In this document: in pieces, positions 8,751 to 16,990 of the stretch
Position numbering within the stretch: the first letter of the stretch is position 1
Layout: each line of letters starts with the position of its first letter
Assembly (NCBI RefSeq): GCF_018967645.1
Contig: NZ_JAHLZF010000003.1
Location: forward strand, 316 to 64,315
Source: Allobacillus halotolerans
Lineage (GTDB): Bacteria; Bacillota; Bacilli; Bacillales; Alkalibacillaceae
Length of the DNA stretch: 64,000 nucleotides
Reading direction: 5' to 3'
Program-made: the position numbers and the translations under genes
Notes under the pieces: generated by a model
What the model saw: the letters and a program-made list of their open reading frames with translations, nothing else
Databases searched by the model: none
Told to the model about the DNA's origin: nothing

Positions 8751-9737
8751 TCAATTGGATTCTATTTCAGAAACCGTCACAAATTCATATCCTTCTTTTT
8801 CTAATGAGCTTAAAATTCTCTCTACTGCTGTTACAGTTGTTTCGTGAATATCGTGCATAAGAATCACGGAGCCATCTCTCACGTTGTCTTCAACGATTTT
8901 AACGATTTGATTAGGATCACGAGATTTCCAATCCAATGTGTCAATTGTCCATAACGTCGGAGGGAGCCCAAGAACTTCTCTGACATGGTCATCAACCGCT
9001 CCATATGGCGGACGGAAAACAGTCGGTTCTTCTCCTGTCGCGTTTCGTATCACTTCATTCGTCACTGCAACTTCCTCACTGATTTCTTCTTGCCCGAGTG
9101 TCGTTAAGTCTTTGTGTGTCCACGTATGATTGCCCAGCTCATGACCTTTTTCCGCAATGACTTTCGCAATATCTGGATAGAAATCAACCCTGTTTCCTAA
9201 CATGAAGAACGTAGCTTTCGCATCATGTTTATCCAATAACTCAAGAATCTCCAATGTGTTCGTCGGATGTGGACCGTCATCGAATGTTAACGCGACTTTC
9301 TTTTTATTCGAATTTGTATCTTCTTTTGATTCTTTACCCGGATCATCCTTTTTACTTGGCTTCGGTGTTTCCGATTCATCTTCTCTGCTTGGCTCCGGAT
9401 CTTCCGTAAGATTAAAATCAATTTTTTCTTTCCATTCGTCCGTAAATATTTCTTCCATTTTATGAAAAGGAATTGAGATTTCAGGAGACCCGGCAGCACC
9501 TGAAGTCACCTCATATTTATCAAACTTAAAGATAACAGACTGATCTTTAAAGAACATATTTGTAAATTGATTCTCTTCGTTTTCTGTCCATTCCTTTAAA
9601 AAATATTCAAATAAATAGGAATCCTCTTGTTGTTGAAATCTTTCGAGTAATAAGCGGTAGATTTTATTTCTATTTTCTTTGTTATCGATTAGAATTTCTT
9701 CTTGCTCAATAAATCTCTCTTGCTCGACATCGACCAA
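8751..9737 (-). CDS. Polysaccharide (peptidoglycan) deacetylase, NodB domain, N-terminus missing
   Basis: The C-terminal 190 residues form a CE4 deacetylase domain: TFDDGPHPTN (catalytic Asp and metal Asp), HELGNHTWTHKDL (metal His pair), RPPYG and LMHDIH. The first 110 residues resemble the DUF3298/DUF4163-like region of PdaC-type proteins, followed by an acidic Ser/Lys linker. Such enzymes normally start with a signal peptide or membrane anchor, but none is present: the frame opens at a TTG without a ribosome binding site and hits a stop seven codons upstream. It may be a 5'-truncated gene. As written the product would stay in the cytosol, away from its wall substrate. Confidence 0.7.
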   Translation of the reverse strand: MVDVEQERFIEQEEILIDNKENRNKIYRLLLERFQQQEDSYLFEYFLKEWTENEENQFTNMFFKDQSVIFKFDKYEVTSGAAGSPEISIPFHKMEEIFTDEWKEKIDFNLTEDPEPSREDESETPKPSKKDDPGKESKEDTNSNKKKVALTFDDGPHPTNTLEILELLDKHDAKATFFMLGNRVDFYPDIAKVIAEKGHELGNHTWTHKDLTTLGQEEISEEVAVTNEVIRNATGEEPTVFRPPYGAVDDHVREVLGLPPTLWTIDTLDWKSRDPNQIVKIVEDNVRDGSVILMHDIHETTVTAVERILSSLEKEGYEFVTVSEIESN

Positions 9738-9811
9738 CTGAACTTTTGAACTTTGATCTTAGACAGGTGGCTCATCATTTTCTCGCTAACGTTATTTTTT
9801 ATGCAGTGTTA

Positions 9812-10549
9812 TTAAACCTTCGATAAAACTCTTGGTTTAACAGCTATGCGATCGGAGAAATCACAATCTGTACCAAAGATATCGCGTGGTGTACCTAAAT
9901 CAATGATTTTACCATCTCTTAAAACGACAATTTGATCCGCCAACGCTTGTGCGTCGTCTTGATCATGGGTTACAAAGATCGATGTGACACCTGTCGCTTT
10001 TAAGATTCGACGTAGTTCTTCTCTGATCTTAAGCTGTAAGTCAGCATCTAAGTTACTGAATGGTTCATCAAAGAGTAGCAATTTCGGTTTTGGCGCAAGA
10101 GCTCGTGCTAATGCCACTCGCTGTTGCTGTCCTCCACTTAATTCATAAGGGTACCGCTTTTCATAACCTTTTAAGTTCACTAACTCAATGACTTCATTCA
10201 AGCGCTGTTTTTTCTCTTTGCGAGTCCATTTATGCAAACCAAATGTGATATTATCTTCTACTTTTAAGTGAGGGAACAATGCATAATCTTGAAAAACCAT
10301 GCCGATGCCTCTTTTTTCAGGCTGTACAAATGTCGACGGACCGGCCATCAACTGATCATCTACAGATATACTTCCCTTTTCAGGCATTTCGAGTCCAGCA
10401 ACTAAGCGTAACAACGAGCTTTTTCCACTGCCGGATTCTCCCAAAATCGTCGTGATATCACCTTTTTGAATCGTTAAATTAAACGATTCAAGACAATGAG
10501 TAGTTGCATTTGGATATTTAAAAGACAAGTCTTTTATGTTTACAAACAT
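9812..10549 (-). CDS. fbpC: Ferric iron ABC transporter, ATP-binding protein
   Basis: This 245-aa ABC ATPase has Walker A GESGSGKSS, signature LSGGQQQR, Walker B LLLFDEPFSNLD and the switch His in FVTHDQDD. It belongs to the Fe3+/spermidine/sulfate-type branch. It lies 4 bp behind the permease gene, last in the binding protein / permease / ATPase operon. The Fur box in front of the operon supports iron(III) as cargo. Confidence 0.9.
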   Translation of the reverse strand: MFVNIKDLSFKYPNATTHCLESFNLTIQKGDITTILGESGSGKSSLLRLVAGLEMPEKGSISVDDQLMAGPSTFVQPEKRGIGMVFQDYALFPHLKVEDNITFGLHKWTRKEKKQRLNEVIELVNLKGYEKRYPYELSGGQQQRVALARALAPKPKLLLFDEPFSNLDADLQLKIREELRRILKATGVTSIFVTHDQDDAQALADQIVVLRDGKIIDLGTPRDIFGTDCDFSDRIAVKPRVLSKV

Positions 10550-10553
10550 CGAA

Positions 10554-12179
10554 TTACTCCCTTTCTAACACATGATGGAATGCATAAATTGAAATCGCAC
10601 TGATACATATAATTAAGATGGACGGCAACGCCGCTTCGTGAATCATTTCATTCGTCGCATAATTAAAAGCGTTCGTCGCAAGTGTTTCAAAGTTAAATGG
10701 TCTCAAAATCAATGTTAACGGTAATTCCTTCAGAATATCAATAAAAGCTAAAATAAATCCGCCGAAAATGGCGCCTCTAATTAGCTTGATGTCCACTTTG
10801 AAAAAGGATTTCGTCACGTTGTTTCCAAGTATTCGTGATGCATCTGTAAACTGAGTGCCAATGCGCTCAAAACCGGATTCAACAGAATTGTAAGCGACAG
10901 CTAAATACCGCACGATATAAGCGAAGATTAACATAACGATACTTGTACTCAATATATACGAAGAAGTAAATCCCCATTCATAAATTTGTTTATCTAAACC
11001 GATGAAAAGAGAAACAACTCCTACAGCAATGACTGCCCCTGGAATCGAATAACCCAATATCGTAACCTTCGGAAATACTTTTGAGAATAAACCTCGATTG
11101 AGTCTGGAGACGTTACTGATGACAACAGCCATAATCGTAATGATCGCCGCTGCTACGAACGCAACACCTATAGTATTACCAATTACTTGTAAAAATTCTA
11201 CTGAAAAGCTTTGATCATACGTTAACATCGCCCAATAGATCAATTGAATAAAAGGAATGATGAACGCAATACCAAAAACAAACATACAATAACCGAAAGC
11301 GAGCCATTTCCGTTTACCTTGTAGTTTAACAGGTTGCAGTAACCTTACTTTCGTCGTCGTAAAACTAAACCGCTTACGACCACGTAATACTCTTTCGAGA
11401 ACGAGCAAGCCTAAAATAAGAAGCATTAATGTACCCGATAATTTAATGGCGGAATCAAGATCGCCTAGCCCAAACCACGTTTGGAAAATAGCCGTTGTAA
11501 ATGTTTGGATGCCGTAATATTTAACGACCCCATAATCATTGAGCACTTCCAAGATTACCAAGCTTACACCGGCTACTATCGATGCTCTCGCAATAGGCAA
11601 TACCGTTCGGTAATATATACGCCACGAACTCGTTCCCAGTATTCGGGCATTTTCAATTAGCGCTGTAGACTGTCTGGCGAGAAAAGCCTTTGTTATTGTG
11701 AATACATATGGAAATAAAAAAATCACAAAGATAAAAATTGCGCCAGGCATGTTCATAATATTAAAGTATTGCTGGTTCACCGTGATATCCCACTGATTTC
11801 GTAACGTCGTTTGAATCACGCCTGTATAGTTCAAAATTCCATGATACGTATAAGCACCGATATACGGCGGGATTGCCAAGGGTAGAATCAGTCCCCATTG
11901 AAAAAATCCGCGTAGTGGAAAGTCGTAAGCAGAAATGATCCAAGCTAAGCTCGAACCGATAATTGCTGTGAATAATCCAACAAATAATACAAGTATGACT
12001 GAATTAACAATATACGTATTCAGCATATATTCTTTTATGTGAAGCCAGTTTTCATTTGTTTCTGCAGCAAATTGTAGGATGATGGATAAACTCGGCAATA
12101 GTATAATGACGATAAATAAAATACTTAATATTGTCCAAGTGTTCCAATTGCTTTTTATATTTCTAAACCAATTCAACAC
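10554..12179 (-). CDS. fbpB: Ferric iron ABC transporter, fused double permease
   Basis: This integral membrane protein has about 12 hydrophobic segments and two copies of the binding-protein-dependent permease domain (EAA loops around LGTSSWRIYYRTVLPIA and LGNNVTKSFFKVDIKLI). This is the usual single-chain permease of FbpB/FutB type. The longest frame starts at 12206, but the AAAGG site fits GTG 12179, nine codons inside. It sits between the binding-protein and ATPase genes. Confidence 0.88.
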   Translation of the reverse strand: MLNWFRNIKSNWNTWTILSILFIVIILLPSLSIILQFAAETNENWLHIKEYMLNTYIVNSVILVLFVGLFTAIIGSSLAWIISAYDFPLRGFFQWGLILPLAIPPYIGAYTYHGILNYTGVIQTTLRNQWDITVNQQYFNIMNMPGAIFIFVIFLFPYVFTITKAFLARQSTALIENARILGTSSWRIYYRTVLPIARASIVAGVSLVILEVLNDYGVVKYYGIQTFTTAIFQTWFGLGDLDSAIKLSGTLMLLILGLLVLERVLRGRKRFSFTTTKVRLLQPVKLQGKRKWLAFGYCMFVFGIAFIIPFIQLIYWAMLTYDQSFSVEFLQVIGNTIGVAFVAAAIITIMAVVISNVSRLNRGLFSKVFPKVTILGYSIPGAVIAVGVVSLFIGLDKQIYEWGFTSSYILSTSIVMLIFAYIVRYLAVAYNSVESGFERIGTQFTDASRILGNNVTKSFFKVDIKLIRGAIFGGFILAFIDILKELPLTLILRPFNFETLATNAFNYATNEMIHEAALPSILIICISAISIYAFHHVLERE

Positions 12180-12252
12180 ATTCACGCCTTTCAACAACCA
12201 CATCACCCATCATACAATTTACTGCACAATTTTGTAAGGAAAAATAGTTAAA

Positions 12253-12281
12253 TCAGGCTGCTTAATTTATAAACAACCTGA
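12253..12281 (-). terminator. Weak internal terminator between fbpA and fbpB
   Basis: TCAGGTTG pairs with CAGCCTGA (one G-U pair) on the minus strand, followed by a broken T-rich run. It could set a higher level of binding protein than of permease. Confidence 0.5.
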
Positions 12282-12290
12282 CCAACTGTC

Positions 12291-13343
12291 TTATTTCCAA
12301 TTTACTTCGTTGAAAATCTTCACTGCTTCTGCATTGTTTTCACCGAGTTTGGATAAGTTGATATCCTGTTCTTTAAACTCGCCCCACTCTTTTAATGTGT
12401 CGGCAGGTTCTACCTCAGGGTTTGCAGGATATTCATAGTTTGCACTCGCAAATTGTTCCTGTACTTCTTTAGAAGAAAGGAATTCAACTAGTTTAACAGC
12501 ATTTTCTTTGTTTTTAGCATGTTTCGTTACCCCGATACCACTAACGTTCACGTGCGTTCCAGTCGTATCTTGGTTCGGGAAGAACACGCCTAATTGTTCA
12601 GCGACTTTCACTTCTTCTTGATCATCTGAATTTAACATTCCGCCAAGATAGTAAGTGTTCATGACAGCAATGTCACCTTCACCTGCTGCTACGCCTTTAG
12701 CTTGGTCACGGTCGCCACCTTGTGGTTCACGAGCCATGTTTTTGACAATACCTTCAGCCCATTGCTTCGCATCTTCACGGCTGTCCAACTCAATAAATGA
12801 AGCAACAAGAGACTGGTTGTAAATGTTTTCAGAAGAACGAATCAAAATACGATCTTCCCATTTTGAATCTGTTAAATCTTCATAAGTAGATAGTTCACTT
12901 GGGTCAACACGGTCTTTATGATAAACGATCACGCGTGCACGTTTCGTCAATCCAAACCATGTGTTGTCCTCGTCAGTTAGTTTTTCAGGAATATTTTCAC
13001 TTAAAACATCGCTTTCAACGCTCTGCAACAAGTCTTGCTCTTTCGCACGATGTAAACGCCCAGCATCTGCTGTGTAGAATAAGTCAGCTGTTTGCTCGCC
13101 TTCACGTTTCATACGTTCAATTAGCTCATCAGCACTACCTTCAATGACGTTCACTTTAATTCCCGTCTCATCTTCAAACTGTTTATAAAGCTCATCATCA
13201 ATATCATAATGACGACTCGTATAAAGGTTAATTTCTTTTTCCTTCTCTGACTCATCTCCACCGTCAGTGGATTCTCCACCACAAGCAGCTAATGTAATCA
13301 TTGATAAGAACAGAAAGCTATAAAGCAATACTTTTTTGTACAT
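12291..13343 (-). CDS. fbpA: Ferric iron ABC transporter, substrate-binding lipoprotein
   Basis: This lipoprotein of about 350 aa has the lipobox LAACG after a short hydrophobic signal. It is a periplasmic-binding-fold protein of the ferric family, with the start of the mature domain in NLYTSRHYDID and the iron-binding tyrosine pair in MNTYYLGG. I use ATG 13343, behind AGGAGGGA; the longer frame (to 13400) would start inside the Fur box. It is the first gene of the fbpABC operon and is expected to be repressed by Fur with iron. Confidence 0.9.
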   Translation of the reverse strand: MYKKVLLYSFLFLSMITLAACGGESTDGGDESEKEKEINLYTSRHYDIDDELYKQFEDETGIKVNVIEGSADELIERMKREGEQTADLFYTADAGRLHRAKEQDLLQSVESDVLSENIPEKLTDEDNTWFGLTKRARVIVYHKDRVDPSELSTYEDLTDSKWEDRILIRSSENIYNQSLVASFIELDSREDAKQWAEGIVKNMAREPQGGDRDQAKGVAAGEGDIAVMNTYYLGGMLNSDDQEEVKVAEQLGVFFPNQDTTGTHVNVSGIGVTKHAKNKENAVKLVEFLSSKEVQEQFASANYEYPANPEVEPADTLKEWGEFKEQDINLSKLGENNAEAVKIFNEVNWK

Positions 13344-13374
13344 GGTATATCGTTCCCTCCTAGAATGCTTGTTG

Positions 13375-13396
13375 GTAATGATAATCATTCTCAATC
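13375..13396 (-). promoter_or_regulatory. Fur box
   Basis: The plus-strand text TAATGATAATCATTCTCA matches the 7-1-7 Fur pattern closely. It lies directly downstream of the -10 box of the fbpA promoter, in a position to block transcription. Confidence 0.85.
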
Positions 13397-13405
13397 TCAA
13401 ATATT

Positions 13406-13434
13406 ATTATCTTATGTTTAAATTGATAAGTCAA
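13406..13434 (-). promoter_or_regulatory. Sigma-A promoter of the ferric transporter operon
   Basis: On the minus strand TTGACT (13429-13434) and GATAAT (13406-13411) are separated by exactly 17 bp. The Fur box follows at once. Confidence 0.85.
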
Positions 13435-13621
13435 TGAATTTTTAACGACTTTTTAATAACTTTAAAACGATTATCTCCTTGTAGTACATTCCGAATTTTT
13501 CGATTAAAAACACTTTACCTAAGCAGAGCAAAATAATTGAACGAGCTTCCATATTCGTTTTAAATGAAAGTGTAAAGACATCGAAGAAATCTTGCACACT
13601 ATTATTCAAGGAGGATTAACT

Positions 13622-14354
13622 ATGAGTCGTTTAGCAAATAAAGTAGCAATCATTACTGGGCAGCACAAGGTATGGGTGCATCCCACACAAAGTTATTCAT
13701 TGAACAAGGAGCAAAAGTCGTACTAACAGACTTGAACGAAGAAAAAGGCGAGGCATTAGCAACTGAACTGGGCGAAAATGCTCTTTTCGTGAAACAAAAT
13801 GTAACGTCTGAAGAAGATTGGGCGACTGTCATTGAGAAAACAGAAGAAACATTTGGCCCAGCCAACATACTAGTGAATACGCTGGAATTACAATGGCAAA
13901 AAGCCTGTTCGACCTTACATTGGAAGAATACAAGCGTACGGTTGAAATAAACCAAGTATCTGTATTCCTAGGAATGAAAGCAGTAGCACCATCTATGAAA
14001 AAAGCAGGTAGCGGTTCAATCGTTAACATCTCTTCAATGAACGGCCTAGTTGGAGGAGCAATCGGCTATACAGATACGAAGTTCGCCGTTCGCGGTATGA
14101 CAAAAGCAGCTGCTCTTAACTTGTCGCCAATGGGCATTCGCGTAAACTCTGTACACCCAGGTGTCATCGCTACACCAATGGTTGTTCAAGAAGATACAAA
14201 AGCAGCGGTGGAAGAGTTCTCGAAAAGCATTCCATTGAAGCGTGTCGCACAGCCTGAAGAAGTATCCAACATGGTGCTATTCTTAGCATCTGATGAATCT
14301 AGCTATTCAACAGGTTCAGAATTTGTAATCGATGGCGGATTGACTGCACAGTAA
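13622..14354 (+). pseudogene. SDR-family oxidoreductase with two single-base deletions
   Basis: A complete SDR can be read from ATG 13622 to TAA 14354 if two frame breaks are mended. The first loses a base in the coenzyme motif, between ITG and AAQGMGAS (about 13662). The second loses an A in the NNAG motif (AATACGCTGG, about 13877). The rest is well kept: YTDTK catalytic pair, NSVHPGVI and EFVIDGG at the end. Both losses hit core motifs, and both could be contracted homopolymers, so a sequencing error is possible. If real, the protein is dead. The substrate is not predictable. Confidence 0.8.
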
Positions 14355-14393
14355 ACACAATTGTAAGCTGTGAACGATCAATAATACGGTCAC

Positions 14394-14491
14394 TGACTTC
14401 GGTCTAAGTAGTTCCCTTGCGGTAGAAAATTTAAATTAGAAGCGTAAATAGCAAGCTAATTAACATTCAAATTGGTTTGCTATTTTTTATT
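14394..14491 (+). repeat. Dispersed intergenic repeat, copy A, with terminator hairpin
   Basis: The segment opens with GTCTAAGTAGTTCCCTTGCG and GAAAA, related to the copies near 15261, 29213 and 31073. It ends in an AAATAGCAA / TTGCTATTTTTT hairpin that can terminate transcription. It fills most of the 305-bp gap before the gene at 14660. Confidence 0.55.
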
Positions 14492-14659
14492 GATAAAAGG
14501 ATTTTATACAATTTAACAAGAAAATTAGCATAATATTTAGCACCTAGTTTATATTATAGGCTTTTTTTGGTAATATAAGTGTAATATTTAGAAAATTATG
14601 TTTTTTAACTAACAGGGCAGTTATGTGGAATAAGAAATTTTTGGGGGGAGAAGACGTGT

Positions 14660-15109
14660 GTGAATAAACTATTAAAAATAATGGGTGTTGTTCTTGTTGC
14701 TATCATGATATTTATTGTCGGTTATTTAACAGGTAGTATAAACACAAACGAAGTGACGAAGGAAATAAGAATTGGTTATCAGAACAGTAACCACCTCAAT
14801 CGAGTTGATTATTACAATATTTTCACAGATGTAGAAAACCCATCAATAATTGAAAGGTTTCTTATGATTTATATAAACAAAGAGAAAACAGAAAATGTAA
14901 ATGTAGATGAAGATAATCCAGATATATATATTGAAGTAAACAATCCAAAGGCTTCGGTAGGTTTAATTGACTCAAAATTATGGTTCACAGATGAAGGAGC
15001 AATTATAGGTCGCCGCATTGGACCAGATTGGGGCTATATGAATTTTTATAATATTGATAAAGGTGACGCTGCCTATATAAAGGAGACAATTGAGTACGAG
15101 CAAGGATAA
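14660..15109 (+). CDS. Membrane-anchored hypothetical protein (149 aa)
   Basis: The GTG start lies behind a strong GGGGGGAG site. Residues 7-26 form one hydrophobic segment (IMGVVLVAIMIFIVGYLTG), after which the chain is polar and would face outside. No Cys lipobox is present and I do not recognise the domain. A short acidic stretch (VDEDNPDIYIEV) and several tyrosines are the only notable features. It stands alone between two copies of a dispersed repeat. Confidence 0.6.
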   Translation: MNKLLKIMGVVLVAIMIFIVGYLTGSINTNEVTKEIRIGYQNSNHLNRVDYYNIFTDVENPSIIERFLMIYINKEKTENVNVDEDNPDIYIEVNNPKASVGLIDSKLWFTDEGAIIGRRIGPDWGYMNFYNIDKGDAAYIKETIEYEQG

Positions 15110-15260
15110 CACTATTCAATTATCGAGGGCTTTAGTGTAATAAGTAGGTATAAAATAAACGCAGTAAGAATTCTTGAAGAATTACCCTGCGTTTTTGTGT
15201 GTTATTCAATTACCTTGTGTTTTCTTTATATAAACACAACCCCATTTAATATGTGATTTG

Positions 15261-15300
15261 CATTTTTCTCCACGGTAAGTGAACTACTTAGACTTCGGTC
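15261..15300 (-). repeat. Dispersed intergenic repeat, copy B
   Basis: On the minus strand GTCTAAGTAGTTCACTTACC is followed by GTGGAGAAAAATGCAAA. It shares 20 or more positions with copy A (14394) and copy C (29213) and is followed by the 21-bp tandem repeat. The whole 15110-15548 gap holds only these repeats and the tetR promoter. Confidence 0.6.
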
Positions 15301-15326
15301 GGTGCCTTTTTTTATAGTTAGGTTGC

Positions 15327-15452
15327 TTAACACTGAAAAGTAGCGGGTTAACACTGAAGGTTCGAGAATTAACACTGAAACTCCGTGAGTTAACACGGAA
15401 GGTTTACGGATCAACACTGAAGATGCGCTAATTAACACTGAAGGATTCACAT
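15327..15452 (+). repeat. Six 21-bp tandem repeats (TTAACACTGAA core)
   Basis: TTAACACTGAA recurs at 15327, 15348, 15369, 15390, 15411 and 15432, each with a variable 10-base remainder, an exact 21-bp period. One plus-strand frame reads (V/I)NTEgxx repeats with stops; the minus strand reads SVL-type heptads in an open frame (15226-15498). I recall similar NTE/SVL repeats in other Bacillaceae genomes. I take it as a non-coding repeat array, not a protein gene. Confidence 0.75.
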
Positions 15453-15512
15453 GAATGCAGTAGCAAATCCGCTCGTCTTTATTATGAAGTGGAAACATAT
15501 CGATCTTATCAG

Positions 15513-15564
15513 TTGATTTTCCTAAAAATCGGTATATAATTGAAATGAATGACAGTCAGTCATT
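15513..15564 (+). promoter_or_regulatory. tetR promoter with overlapping operator
   Basis: TTGATT (15513) and TATAAT (15535) are 16 bp apart, which puts the transcription start near 15547. AATGACAGTCAGTCATT (15548-15564) is an inverted repeat starting right there, and the same site in reverse recurs before the SMR genes. Confidence 0.75.
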
Positions 15565-15578
15565 TCGGAAAGAAGGGC

Positions 15579-16160
15579 GTGAGTCGCATCGATAAAAAAG
15601 AACGAATCATTCAATCGGCAATTGATGTTTTCTCCGAAAAAGGAATTGAAAAAGCAACAATTTCAGAGATTGTAAAGAAAGCGGGTATTGCTCAAGGGAC
15701 TTTTTATTTATACTTTTCTTCTAAATTAGCAGTTATGCCTGCGATTGCTGAAGTGATGGTCAACAAAATACTAGAAGGTCTTAATAAAAAAGTAAGCGGT
15801 GGCCCTATTCAGCAGCAGATCAATGATATCATTCATGTCATTTTCGATTTAACAGAAACATATAAAGAGCTTACGAAACTGCTATACACCGGATTAACAC
15901 AAACGCAGTATGTAGGTAATTGGGAAATTATCTATGCCCCTTTATACGAATGGATAGAAGAGCTATTGCGAAACGGGATGAAAGACCAGGTAATTGATTC
16001 CGAACTAAATGTGAAATATACTGCTAAAATTATAGTCGGAACGATTGAATCAGCGGCAGAGCAAGCATATCTTTATGATCAGCAAGAGACAGAGGCTGTC
16101 AAAGAACACCAAAAAGAATTATATTACTTTTTGATCAAAGCTTTAGGCGCTCACACGTAG
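15579..16160 (+). CDS. TetR-family regulator of the SMR efflux pair
   Basis: This is a regulator of about 193 aa with a classic TetR DNA-binding head: RIIQSAIDVFSEKGIEKATISEIVKKAGIAQGTFYLYF, split here as IIQSAIDVFSEKG and AQGTFYLYF. A ligand-binding C-terminal half follows. An ATG at 15549 is in frame but lies inside the operator at the transcript start, so GTG 15579 (site AGAAGGG, unusually close) is preferred. It is followed by two SMR pump genes and has matching operators in front of itself and of them, so it is probably their drug-responsive repressor. Confidence 0.85.
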   Translation: MSRIDKKERIIQSAIDVFSEKGIEKATISEIVKKAGIAQGTFYLYFSSKLAVMPAIAEVMVNKILEGLNKKVSGGPIQQQINDIIHVIFDLTETYKELTKLLYTGLTQTQYVGNWEIIYAPLYEWIEELLRNGMKDQVIDSELNVKYTAKIIVGTIESAAEQAYLYDQQETEAVKEHQKELYYFLIKALGAHT

Positions 16161-16181
16161 CGTCCTTTTATTTTATCTGAA

Positions 16182-16198
16182 AATGACTGACGTTCATT
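16182..16198 (+). promoter_or_regulatory. Second TetR operator, before the SMR genes
   Basis: AATGACTGACGTTCATT differs at only two positions from the reverse complement of the operator at 15548-15564. It lies 50 bp ahead of the first SMR gene. Confidence 0.75.
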
Positions 16199-16247
16199 CA
16201 CTAAAAATTTAAATTAAATCTAATCACATATGAGGAAGGAAATTTTT

Positions 16248-16601
16248 ATGAAAAGAGCTTGGTTTTATGTCAGCTTAACAAGTTTATTAGAATTATTTTG
16301 GATTTTCGGATTCAACGTCGCTTCTGCTTGGTGGCATTGGGCAATTATTATTCCTATCATAGTCTTAGACTTTATTATTCTCTCAAAAGCATGTGAGTCA
16401 TTACCGACAGGAACGGTGTATGCTGTTTTCGCAGCTGCCGGCGCAGTTGGTACTTCGCTAATGGATGTCTTTATTTTTGGAGAATCGTTCAGTGCGGAAA
16501 AAGGATTATTTATCAGTATCCTTGTCATCGGCGTTATTGCTTTAAACCTAGCAGATCAAAAACCTGAATCAAAATTAGAACCTGAACAAGGAGGTGCTTA
16601 A
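16248..16601 (+). CDS. SMR-family multidrug efflux subunit 1 (YkkC-like)
   Basis: This 117-aa protein has four transmembrane helices, as in small multidrug resistance pumps. The membrane glutamate needed for proton/drug exchange is in SLLELFWIFGF (about residue 14), and LPTGTVYAVFAAAGAVGT marks helix 3. ATG 16248 has AGGAAGG ahead of it. It overlaps the context of a second SMR gene 1 bp later; such pairs form hetero-oligomeric pumps (YkkCD, EbrAB). The tail is longer and more acidic than in its partner. Confidence 0.88.
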   Translation: MKRAWFYVSLTSLLELFWIFGFNVASAWWHWAIIIPIIVLDFIILSKACESLPTGTVYAVFAAAGAVGTSLMDVFIFGESFSAEKGLFISILVIGVIALNLADQKPESKLEPEQGGA

Positions 16602-16602
16602 T

Positions 16603-16917
16603 ATGGGTTGGGTTTACGTATCTTTTGCAGCCATACTCGAATTAGTTGGCGTTATTGGGTTAAATAAATTCAGCGAACGGAAAACACTTTTTAACACATT
16701 ACTCTTTTTCGGTGGTTTCGGCGGCGCATTTCTATTTCTCTATACATCCTTTAATTATCTTCAGGTCAGTGTAGCTTACGCCGTTTGGATCGGCATAGGA
16801 ACCGCGGCTGCAGTAATTGTAAACATGATTTTCTTTAATGAATCAAAGAGCTTAGGACGAATCATCAGTTTAATCATTATAATTATTGGCGTAACAGGAT
16901 TAAAAGCCGTCTCTTAA
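16603..16917 (+). CDS. SMR-family multidrug efflux subunit 2 (YkkD-like)
   Basis: This 104-aa partner has four membrane helices, with the conserved glutamate in AAILELVGVIGLNK and the helix-3 signature VAYAVWIGIGTA. AAGGAGGTG precedes ATG 16603, and the site overlaps the end of the first subunit gene, so the two are translated together. Drugs or guanidinium-like cations are possible substrates; the sequence alone cannot say. Confidence 0.88.
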   Translation: MGWVYVSFAAILELVGVIGLNKFSERKTLFNTLLFFGGFGGAFLFLYTSFNYLQVSVAYAVWIGIGTAAAVIVNMIFFNESKSLGRIISLIIIIIGVTGLKAVS

Positions 16918-16938
16918 GAATTATTACGATGAATTATG

Positions 16939-16977
16939 AAAAACGACTCGAACTCATTAGAGAGTTCAAGTCGTTTT
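16939..16977. terminator. Bidirectional intrinsic terminator
   Basis: AAAACGACTCGAACTC pairs with GAGTTCAAGTCGTTTT between the convergent SMR and OpuAC-type genes. Confidence 0.85.
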
Positions 16978-16990
16978 ATTTAAATGCTCA

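Noticed and set aside
15327..15452. Possible CRISPR array
   Set aside because: The period is only 21 bp with an 11-bp core and 10-bp remainders; no cas genes are seen and the repeats are too short.
15226..15498. 90-aa minus-strand open frame with SVL heptads
   Set aside because: It is produced by the 21-bp tandem repeat, has no good ribosome binding site and also runs through a dispersed repeat.
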